In this document: positions 1 to 6,647 of the stretch, one piece after another
Layout of the letters: each line of letters opens with the position of its first letter
Numbering within the stretch: the first letter of the stretch is position 1
Assembly (NCBI GenBank): GCA_014925825.1
Contig: JACGCK010000517.1
Span: 1-18,220, forward strand
Direction of reading: 5' to 3'
Length of the DNA: 18,220 nucleotides
From: Pholiota molesta
Lineage: Eukaryota > Basidiomycota > Agaricomycetes > Agaricales > Strophariaceae
Notes under the pieces: generated by a model
Databases searched by the model: none
The model's input: only the letters and a program-made list of their open reading frames with translations
Told to the model about the DNA's origin: nothing
Position numbers and translations under genes: made by a program

Positions 1-11
1 TAGCTTTTTTT
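1..11 (-). repeat. Last bases of an R' repeat (window edge)
   Basis: The first 11 bases match the outer end (TAGCT plus T-run) of the R' repeats, so the array continues to the left of the window. Confidence 0.6.
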
Positions 12-366
12 GGCCTAGTATCCAAGTGATGTTATTCATAACAATAATTATATTAATAGTAGCTAAGGCACTACCTGTATTAAACACACAAATAAGTTCT
101 CTCAATTTTCTATTAATAATAGCTTAGCAGCTCCGCTATATATTAAAACAAACAAAAGCCAATACCAATAAATGGGTTGCTCCGCTATCGCTAAATACCC
201 ATTTTTGCTACTATATCACTCTCTTTGCTTTGTTTATTCTTATTTTTATTATTAATAAACAGAATAATCAAAACGAGGGTTCTACCCCTCTGCTTCTTGT
301 TATTTTTTTTTTTTATAAAAAACAAAAAAAAAATAACACAGAGAAGCAGGGGAGCAAAGGAAGAAT
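12..366 (+). other. Spacer module S1, degraded copy
   Basis: Non-coding. It matches S2 (2947-3313) but is about 12 bp shorter, with many homopolymer losses and a few substitutions concentrated in the first 130 bp (for example GGCCTAGTATCC for CGCCATAGTACCC). It contains the same A/T hairpin near its right end. Confidence 0.75.
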
Positions 367-539
367 AAAAAAAGCTATTGGCTAAAAAAAAAAAAAGGCT
401 CGCGGAAAAAATAAAGTTTATAGCGATTACCCTACACTCCCTACATTATTTTATGAGAGTGGCTATCTTAGTAGGTAAAATAGGCGTGTAGGGGAAACGC
501 TACTTATACATATAATATACAATTTATATACATATATTT
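367..539 (+). repeat. Inverted repeat R1
   Basis: Left flank of G1; 173 bp instead of 176 because of homopolymer losses, including one C and one G in the central stem-loop (421-502, 82 bp instead of 84). Confidence 0.85.
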
Positions 540-1119
540 TTACCGCCAGCTACTGCAGGCTCGGTGCCGCGATATATTATAGTCTTTAAAAAATAAACCT
601 CTAAAAAAAAAAGAAGTTTAAAAGAAGATGTAGAGTTCATTAACACTACAGATTTACTATTAAGACTCGCCTATATATCTTTCCAAGTTACCGCACCTCT
701 GCTACCTCCTCCCTGCAACCTCCTGCTTGAAAAGGAAGCATTTTGTTTTTTAAATAAAAAAAAAAAACAAAAATTGCTACCTCGAAGAGCTGGAGGGGGA
801 GGAAGCAGAGGAGGTAAGCTGCGAAAGATTTAAATTTCTACTTAGTCCTTTTTGCCGTGTTGGTTTGCTTAGGCAAGGGTAAAATTATTTGCCTCTGGCT
901 GCTTCAGGCAGGCTAAGCTTAAATAAATAGGGCTAGCTCCCTTTGCAAGCAAAAAATAAAGCTTGGTCTCGGTCCGCTCTCGCAATAAAATAGGTAATCT
1001 ATTATATCTAAGAACCTAGTCCTCGCGGGACCGAGCCTGCAGTAGCTTTGCGGAAAGTAGAAAATATAAGTAAATATAGGTAAAATAAAAAGCTACGCGC
1101 AAAATACAAAATTATAACT

Positions 1120-2566
1120 ATGAATAAAAACAACAAAATTCTTCATCTTCAATTAATGTCTGGGACATCGCTAATGATTTTAAAAATATTCATCTTCACT
1201 TTAAATACTGCATCGATAGCAAGTGTTTTTATAACTATGATTTAGAAAGAAAAATATGGTATAGCCAAACCCTAGAAGAATTAAAATCTTCTTTGCTAAG
1301 CTTTATTGTTAAGAAATACCCTCAAAGTTATAAACATTTTAACCCTAAGAATGTAGAAGGTATTATACTAATATTACAAAGACATACCTTTAGTTTACAA
1401 AAATCTAAATCACTAGCTAATTCAAAAGGTTTGCTTCTTTCTTTCCAAAATTGCGTATTAAATACTAGTACTGGAGAAACATTTTCTCATAAACCTGAAT
1501 TTTATATTAATCATACTCTTCAATGTGATTATGATCCTAATGCCTCTATTTTAAATACACCTATGCAAGAATTTTTAACTCAGATTAGTAATAATAATCC
1601 AAAGGTTCTTTGTGTAATTAGAGCTATCTTATATCTTATTATTACTAATAATTTAACTTACCAGATAGCATTATATGTTTATGGACCGGGTGGTACTGGT
1701 AAATCTACTTTTACTAATATGATCTCCCATTTACTAGGTCCAACAGCCTCTGTAACTACTAATTTACGAAACTTGCAAAGTAGATTCGGTTTATCCCCAT
1801 TAAAAGATAAGTTACTATTGATTATATCTGAATTACCTTTAACATTAGGATCTGAACCTCAAATTCTTAAAAATATCATTGGGGGAGATGTTTTAACTAG
1901 TGAAGAGAAATATAAAACACCTACTCAAATGTTACCAAATTCTTTTGTTATTGTTACAAGTAACACGGTATGGAATTTTCATAATAGTAGTACTGGTATT
2001 GCTAGAAGATTTGTGTACATTGTTTTCTCTTATAAACCTAAAGAAACTAATAATAATTTATTTAATTTAACTAAAATAACCAAGCTACTGGTATTTTAAC
2101 TGGTTATTTACCTCATCTGATTAACTGAATACTTGCAACCCCACAAAGTTCTCTACAAATGCTGGCTAGAGGAGGGGAACATACTACAAGTTTAATAAAT
2201 CCTGAAAGTATAATAGTAACTAATCCTATTAAGGCTTGGATTACTGAAAGACTTATTCAAGATAAGAATAGCTCAGTTAGAATTGGGAATAACGCTTTAG
2301 ATTCTGATACTTTATTTGGTAATTTTAATTCTTGGTCTAAATTGTTTAATGGGGAGGTAGGTATTATTAAGTCTAATCAGTTTACCCCTCTTCTAATTGG
2401 TAACCTTCAATCTATGAATTGGGATATTGAGAAAAAAAGAAATGCCTCAGGTTTTATTATCAGAGGAATTAAATTAGATAATTCAAAAACCGACCTCTCC
2501 GAGGAAACAGCACTAAAAATTTATAATGATTTACCGCTTATAACTCAAAGTGATTTTACTAATTAA
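1120..2566 (+). pseudogene. Helicase copy G1, broken by two single-A deletions
   Basis: Same gene as the intact copy at 4072-5520, but two bases shorter. An A is missing from the A-run near 1135 (CAACAAAATTC instead of CAACAAAAATTC), and another near 2071 (CTAAAATAACC instead of CTAAAAATAACC). The first shifts the frame five codons in; the second shifts it again shortly before the internal TGA at 2126. Walker A and the rest of the ATPase core are readable in the shifted frame (open from about 1293 to 2099), and the C-terminal domain is intact from 2159. Both lesions are in A-runs and the whole first unit is rich in homopolymer losses, so sequencing or assembly error is at least as likely as real decay. 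Confidence 0.75.
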
Positions 2567-2770
2567 TTCTTTTGCATAACTACCCCCTCTCTCTGCTTTC
2601 CTCCTCTGCTACCTCCTCCCCTAGCTTCCTCCTCTTCGAGGTAGCAGAGGGGGAGGAAGCAGAGGAGGTAGCAGAGGAGGTAGCAGCTTTACCAGCTTAA
2701 CCAGCTTTAGCAGCTAGCGAGAAGTATAAATTTAGATTTTTCCGCCAGCTACTGCAGGCTCGCTTCCGCG

Positions 2771-2946
2771 AAATATATGTATATAAATTGTATATTATAT
2801 GTATAAGTAGCGTTTCCCCCTACACGCCTATTTTACCTACTAAGATAGCCACTCTCATAAAATAATGTAGGGAGTGTAGGGGTAATCGCTATAAACTTTA
2901 TTTTTTCCGCGAGCCTTTTTTTTTTTTTTAGCCAATAGCTTTTTTT
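2771..2946 (-). repeat. Inverted repeat R1'
   Basis: 176-bp right flank of G1, complementary to R1 and R2. Its 84-bp stem-loop is at 2808-2891. Confidence 0.9.
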
Positions 2947-3313
2947 CGCCATAGTACCCAAGTGATGTTATTCATAAAAATAATTATATTAATAGTAGCT
3001 AAGGCACTACCTGTATTAAACACACAAATAAGTTCGTCCCAATTTTCTATTAAATAATAAGCTTAGCAGCTCCGCTATATATTAAAACAAACAAAAGCCC
3101 AATACCAATAAATGGGTTGCTCCGCTATCGCTAAATACCCCATTTTTGCTACTATATCACTCTCTTTGCTTTGTTTATTCTTATTTTTATTATTATTAAT
3201 AAACAGAATAATCAAAACGAGGGTTCTACCCCCTCTGCTTCTTGTTATTTTTTTTTTTTATAAAAAACAAAAAAAAAAATAACACAGAGAAGCAGGGGAG
3301 CAAAGGAAGAATA
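2947..3313 (+). other. Spacer module S2 (reference copy)
   Basis: A 367-bp non-coding module between R1' and R2. It contains two copies of GCTCCGCTAT (3069-3078, 3119-3128), an AT-rich middle, and an imperfect hairpin at about 3229-3298 whose arms are CCCCTCTGCTTCT plus a T-run and an A-run plus AGAAGCAGGGG. Short reading frames here vary with A/T-run length between copies and are not credible genes. It is a candidate cis-acting region (origin or stability); function unknown. Confidence 0.7.
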
Positions 3314-3489
3314 AAAAAAAGCTATTGGCTAAAAAAAAAAAAAAGGCTCGCGGAAAAAATAAAGTTTATAGCGATTACCCCTACACTCCCTACATTATTT
3401 TATGAGAGTGGCTATCTTAGTAGGTAAAATAGGCGTGTAGGGGGAAACGCTACTTATACATATAATATACAATTTATATACATATATTT
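3314..3489 (+). repeat. Inverted repeat R2 (reference copy)
   Basis: 176 bp, from the A-run before GCTATTGGCT to CATATATTT. Next to its complements it gives exact inverted repeats around both S2 (with R1') and G2 (with R2'). It contains the 84-bp stem-loop (3369-3452) and, beside it, the leftward-pointing motif TACTTATAC. Confidence 0.92.
3369..3452. repeat. 84-bp conserved stem-loop inside R
   Basis: Outer stem TAGCG/CGCTA, an internal loop, a 9-bp stem CCCCTACAC/GTGTAGGGG, then weaker AT pairing (CCTAC/GTAGG) and a loop around GAGAGTGGCTATC. It is present in every R copy, for example 2808-2891, 5762-5845, 6323-6406, 8718-8801, 9281-9364, 11670-11753, 12225-12308, 14620-14703, 15183-15266 and 17578-17661. 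It does not fold as a convincing tRNA. Candidate origin, nicking or recombination site. Confidence 0.65.
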
Positions 3490-3492
3490 TTA

Positions 3493-3521
3493 CCGCCAGC
3501 TACTGCAGGCTCGGTGCCGCG
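3493..3521 (+). repeat. GC-rich element E1 at the left edge of module G
   Basis: A 29-bp GC-rich cluster with core AGCTACTGCAGGCTCG (containing the CTGCAG palindrome) between CCGC and CCGCG ends. It stands out from the AT-rich surroundings and lies 3 bp inside the R repeat. Equivalents are at 543-571, 12349-12377 and 15307-15335, and in reverse near 8650-8677 (in G3) and 11603-11631 (in G4, one G shorter). It resembles the dispersed GC clusters of fungal and algal organelle genomes. Confidence 0.7.
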
Positions 3522-3646
3522 ATATATTATAGTCTTTAAAAAAATAAACCTCTAAAAAAAAAAGAAGTTTAAAAGAAGATGTAGAGTTCATTAACACTAC
3601 AGATTTACTATTAAGACTCGCCTATATATCTTTCCAAGTTACCGCA

Positions 3647-3763
3647 CCTCTGCTACCTCCTCCCCTGCAACCTCCTGCTTGAAAAGGAAGCATTTTGTTT
3701 TTTAAATAAAAAAAAAAAACAAAAATTGCTACCTCGAAGAGCTGGAGGGGGAGGAAGCAGAGG
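3647..3763. repeat. Long imperfect hairpin in the leader
   Basis: CCTCTGCT at 3647-3654 pairs with AGCAGAGG at 3756-3763, continued by imperfect pairing of CCTCC-rich and GGAGG-rich arms. An inner A/T stem (about 3689-3730) is built from a T-run and an A-run carrying matching GTTTT/AAAAC interruptions. The A-run length differs by about one base between copies. Confidence 0.65.
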
Positions 3764-3919
3764 AGGTAAGCTGCGAAAGATTTAAATTTCTACTTAGTCC
3801 TTTTTGCCGTGTTGGTTTGCTTAGGCAAGGGTAAAATTATTTGCCTCTGGCTGCTTCAGGCAGGCTAAGCTTAAATAAATAGGGCTAGCTCCCTTTGCAA
3901 GCAAAAAATAAAGCTTGGT

Positions 3920-3987
3920 CTCGGTCCGCTCTCGCAATAAAATAGGTAATCTATTATATCTAAGAACCTAGTCCTCGCGGGACCGAG
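3920..3987. repeat. Stem-loop upstream of the promoter-like motif
   Basis: CTCGGTCC (3920-3927) pairs perfectly with GGACCGAG (3980-3987). An inner 5-bp stem TAGGT (3943-3947) / ACCTA (3966-3970) closes an AT loop. The same structure is at 968-1035, 8181-8248, 11139-11206, 12778-12845 and 15736-15803. It may be a regulatory or replication structure; its function is unknown. Confidence 0.6.
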
Positions 3988-4005
3988 CCTGCAGTAGCTT
4001 TGCGG
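3976..4005 (-). repeat. GC-rich element E2, reverse copy upstream of the gene
   Basis: A 30-bp relative of E1 on the opposite strand, with the same core and different joining bases (GTC before CCGCG, AA after CCGC). Its outer part also forms the right arm of the hairpin at 3920-3987. It ends 10 bp before the promoter-like ATATAAGTA. Confidence 0.65.
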
Positions 4006-4015
4006 AAAGTAGAAA

Positions 4016-4024
4016 ATATAAGTA
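4016..4024 (+). promoter_or_regulatory. ATATAAGTA, match to the yeast mitochondrial promoter nonanucleotide
   Basis: Exact match to the Saccharomyces mitochondrial core promoter, in which the final A is the transcription start. That would give a leader of about 48 nt before the ATG at 4072. The same motif is at the same distance in every copy: 1064-1072, 8144-8152 (-), 11102-11110 (-), 12874-12882 and 15832-15840. AT-rich DNA can produce the motif by chance, and its use here is inference. Confidence 0.4.
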
Positions 4025-4071
4025 AATATAGGTAAAATAAAAAGCTACGCGCAAAATACAAAATTATAACT

Positions 4072-5520
4072 ATGAATAAAAACAACAAAAATTCTTCATC
4101 TTCAATTAATGTCTGGGACATCGCTAATGATTTTAAAAATATTCATCTTCACTTTAAATACTGCATCGATAGCAAGTGTTTTTATAACTATGATTTAGAA
4201 AGAAAAATATGGTATAGCCAAACCCTAGAAGAATTAAAATCTTCTTTGCTAAGCTTTATTGTTAAGAAATACCCTCAAAGTTATAAACATTTTAACCCTA
4301 AGAATGTAGAAGGTATTATACTAATATTACAAAGACATACCTTTAGTTTACAAAAATCTAAATCACTAGCTAATTCAAAAGGTTTGCTTCTTTCTTTCCA
4401 AAATTGCGTATTAAATACTAGTACTGGAGAAACATTTTCTCATAAACCTGAATTTTATATTAATCATACTCTTCAATGTGATTATGATCCTAATGCCTCT
4501 ATTTTAAATACACCTATGCAAGAATTTTTAACTCAGATTAGTAATAATAATCCAAAGGTTCTTTGTGTAATTAGAGCTATCTTATATCTTATTATTACTA
4601 ATAATTTAACTTACCAGATAGCATTATATGTTTATGGACCGGGTGGTACTGGTAAATCTACTTTTACTAATATGATCTCCCATTTACTAGGTCCAACAGC
4701 CTCTGTAACTACTAATTTACGAAACTTGCAAAGTAGATTCGGTTTATCCCCATTAAAAGATAAGTTACTATTGATTATATCTGAATTACCTTTAACATTA
4801 GGATCTGAACCTCAAATTCTTAAAAATATCATTGGGGGAGATGTTTTAACTAGTGAAGAGAAATATAAAACACCTACTCAAATGTTACCAAATTCTTTTG
4901 TTATTGTTACAAGTAACACGGTATGGAATTTTCATAATAGTAGTACTGGTATTGCTAGAAGATTTGTGTACATTGTTTTCTCTTATAAACCTAAAGAAAC
5001 TAATAATAATTTATTTAATTTAACTAAAAATAACCAAGCTACTGGTATTTTAACTGGTTATTTACCTCATCTGATTAACTGAATACTTGCAACCCCACAA
5101 AGTTCTCTACAAATGCTGGCTAGAGGAGGGGAACATACTACAAGTTTAATAAATCCTGAAAGTATAATAGTAACTAATCCTATTAAGGCTTGGATTACTG
5201 AAAGACTTATTCAAGATAAGAATAGCTCAGTTAGAATTGGGAATAACGCTTTAGATTCTGATACTTTATTTGGTAATTTTAATTCTTGGTCTAAATTGTT
5301 TAATGGGGAGGTAGGTATTATTAAGTCTAATCAGTTTACCCCTCTTCTAATTGGTAACCTTCAATCTATGAATTGGGATATTGAGAAAAAAAGAAATGCC
5401 TCAGGTTTTATTATCAGAGGAATTAAATTAGATAATTCAAAAACCGACCTCTCCGAGGAAACAGCACTAAAAATTTATAATGATTTACCGCTTATAACTC
5501 AAAGTGATTTTACTAATTAA
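4072..5520 (+). CDS. D5/P4-type SF3 replicative helicase with one in-frame TGA (intact copy G2)
   Basis: Predicted DNA helicase of the D5/phage P4 class, expected to unwind DNA at the replicon's own origin or fork. The frame is 482 codons, interrupted only by TGA at 5080-5082 (codon 337). Seen: a D5_N-like segment at about residues 105-142 (ending in DYDPNA), Walker A GPGGTGKST at 189-197, a Walker B-like strand LLLIISE ending in Glu238, the family motif GGD at 255-257, a sensor-1/motif C segment ending in Asn282, and arginine-finger residues Arg296-Arg297 in GIARRF. After the TGA, residues about 369-455 resemble the C-terminal winged-helix domain of D5 helicases, ending in RGIKL. There is no primase (AEP or Toprim) or HUH nickase domain, so this is a helicase-only protein, shorter than typical phage primase-helicases. 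The ATG at 4072 is the first Met in frame; no Shine-Dalgarno sequence is visible. If TGA stops, the product is 336 residues and keeps the whole ATPase core. An ATG at 5113 could start a separate 135-residue piece, but a single readthrough or Trp-decoded protein is more likely. Confidence 0.85.
5080..5082 (+). other. In-frame TGA at a conserved tryptophan position
   Basis: This is the only stop-type codon inside the 482-codon helicase frame. It is flanked by LIN and ILATP, matching the I-L-N-W-L/A-L segment that follows the arginine finger in D5/P4 helicases, where Trp is usual. The other six Trp codons of the gene are TGG. The same codon is at 2126-2128, 7086-7088 (-), 10044-10046 (-), 13938-13940 and 16896-16898. 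It most likely encodes Trp; programmed readthrough or a recent nonsense mutation are alternatives. Confidence 0.75.
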
Positions 5521-5553
5521 TTCTTTTGCATAACTACCCCCTCTCTCTGCTTT

Positions 5554-5634
5554 CCTCCTCTGCTACCTCCTCCCCTAGCTTCCTCCTCTTCGAGGTAGCA
5601 GAGGGGGAGGAAGCAGAGGAGGTAGCAGAGGAGG
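5554..5634. terminator. Polypurine/polypyrimidine hairpin 34 bp after the helicase stop
   Basis: A perfect 19-bp stem (5554-5572 with 5616-5634, made of CCTCCTC/GAGGAGG blocks around GCTACC) encloses a second hairpin closed by a CCTC-TTCG-AGG turn. Its position just after the stop codon fits a transcript end or 3'-stability structure, as organelle genes often have. A mobile GC-rich double-hairpin element is the alternative. Equivalents: 2600-2680, 6534-6614, 9492-9572, 14412-14492 and 17370-17450. No T-run follows as in a bacterial terminator. Confidence 0.5.
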
Positions 5635-5695
5635 TAGCAGCTTTACCAGCTTAACCAGCTTTAGCAGCTAGCGAGAAGTATAAATTTAGATTTTT

Positions 5696-5724
5696 CCGCC
5701 AGCTACTGCAGGCTCGCTTCCGCG
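5696..5724 (+). repeat. GC-rich element E3 at the right edge of module G
   Basis: A 29-bp relative of E1 in the same direction, with CTT in place of GTG before the final CCGCG. It directly abuts R2' at 5725. Equivalents are 2742-2770, 14554-14582, 17512-17540, and reversed at 6444-6472 and 9402-9430. Module G is therefore bounded by direct copies of E just inside inverted copies of R. Confidence 0.7.
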
Positions 5725-5900
5725 AAATATATGTATATAAATTGTATATTATATGTATAAGTAGCGTTTCCCCCTACACGCCTATTTTACCTACTAAGAT
5801 AGCCACTCTCATAAAATAATGTAGGGAGTGTAGGGGTAATCGCTATAAACTTTATTTTTTCCGCGAGCCTTTTTTTTTTTTTTAGCCAATAGCTTTTTTT
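5725..5900 (-). repeat. Inverted repeat R2'
   Basis: 176-bp right flank of G2. GTATAAGTA at 5755-5763, one mismatch from the yeast mitochondrial promoter, points into the stem-loop that begins at 5762. Confidence 0.92.
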
Positions 5901-6267
5901 CGCCATAGTACCCAAGTGATGTTATTCATAAAATAATTATATTAATAGTAGCTAAGGCACTACCTGTATTAAACACACAAATAAGTTCGTCCCAATTTTC
6001 TATTAAATAATAAGCTTAGCAGCTCCGCTATATATTAAAACAAACAAAAGCCCAATACCAATAAATGGGTTGCTCCGCTATCGCTAAATACCCCATTTTT
6101 GCTACTATATCACTCTCTTTGCTTTGTTTATTCTTATTTTTATTATTATTAATAAACAGAATAATCAAAACGAGGGTTCTACCCCCTCTGCTTCTTGTTA
6201 TTTTTTTTTTTTATAAAAAAACAAAAAAAAAAATAACACAGAGAAGCAGGGGAGCAAAGGAAGAATA
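5901..6267 (+). other. Spacer module S3
   Basis: Non-coding forward copy of S, 367 bp, with an A-run one base shorter near 5930 (CATAAAATAATT). It borders the inverted block on its right. A 67-codon hydrophobic frame at 6065-6268 stays open only in this copy. Confidence 0.75.
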
Positions 6268-6443
6268 AAAAAAAGCTATTGGCTAAAAAAAAAAAAAAGG
6301 CTCGCGGAAAAAATAAAGTTTATAGCGATTACCCCTACACTCCCTACATTATTTTATGAGAGTGGCTATCTTAGTAGGTAAAATAGGCGTGTAGGGGGAA
6401 ACGCTACTTATACATATAATATACAATTTATATACATATATTT
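6268..6443 (+). repeat. Inverted repeat R3, left inversion breakpoint
   Basis: 176 bp. On its right comes the 3' end of a reversed G (starting CGCGGAAGCGAGCC) instead of the usual leader, so the left edge of the inverted block falls inside or at the end of this repeat. Confidence 0.9.
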
Positions 6444-6647
6444 CGCGGAAGCGAGCCTGCAGTAGCTGGCGGAAAAATCTAAATTTATACTTCTCGCTAG
6501 CTGCTAAAGCTGGTTAAGCTGGTAAAGCTGCTACCTCCTCTGCTACCTCCTCTGCTTCCTCCCCCTCTGCTACCTCGAAGAGGAGGAAGCTAGGGGAGGA
6601 GGTAGCAGAGGAGGAAAGCAGAGAGAGGGGGTAGTTATGCAAAAGAA

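Larger units (their letters stand above)
3490..4071 (+). other. Non-coding leader of the helicase gene (reference copy in G2)
   Basis: A 582-bp stretch with no credible ORF. In order it holds a GC-rich element (3493-3521), A-rich DNA with a small AAACCTC/GAAGTTT stem (about 3547-3572), a long polypyrimidine/polypurine hairpin (3647-3763), several short GC palindromes (about 3830-3900), a hairpin with an 8-bp outer stem (3920-3987), a reversed GC-rich element (3976-4005) and the promoter-like nonanucleotide (4016-4024). The equivalent leaders are 540-1119, 8097-8680 (-), 11055-11632 (-), 12346-12929 and 15304-15887. Confidence 0.7.

Noticed and set aside
3242..3427. 61-codon frame running from S2 into R2
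   Set aside because: It starts in a T-run, is largely Lys/Phe from homopolymers, crosses a repeat boundary and the 84-bp stem-loop, and is not kept in other units.
3369..3452. tRNA or tRNA-like gene in R
   Set aside because: The outer stem is only 5 bp, there is no recognisable T-arm (GTTCRA), no anticodon stem with a 7-nt loop, and the long CCCCTACAC stem does not fit a cloverleaf.
5113..5520. Separate 135-residue gene starting at ATG 5113
   Set aside because: It is in the same frame as the upstream gene, with only ten sense codons between TGA and this ATG, and forms that family's C-terminal domain. It is better treated as part of the same protein.
4072..5520. Circular Rep-encoding (CRESS-type) virus replication protein
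   Set aside because: No HUH endonuclease motifs are visible before the helicase, and the D5_N segment and GGD motif place it with D5/P4-type helicases.
3489..5724. Module G as a DNA transposon with R as terminal inverted repeats
   Set aside because: No transposase, no target-site duplication at R edges, and S is equally well flanked by the same repeats; a flip-flop replicon explains the arrangement better.
6065..6268. 67-codon hydrophobic frame in S3 that looks like a membrane peptide
   Set aside because: It stays open only in one copy; one-base changes in the T and A runs break it elsewhere. The hydrophobicity comes from TTT/CTT/ATT runs.
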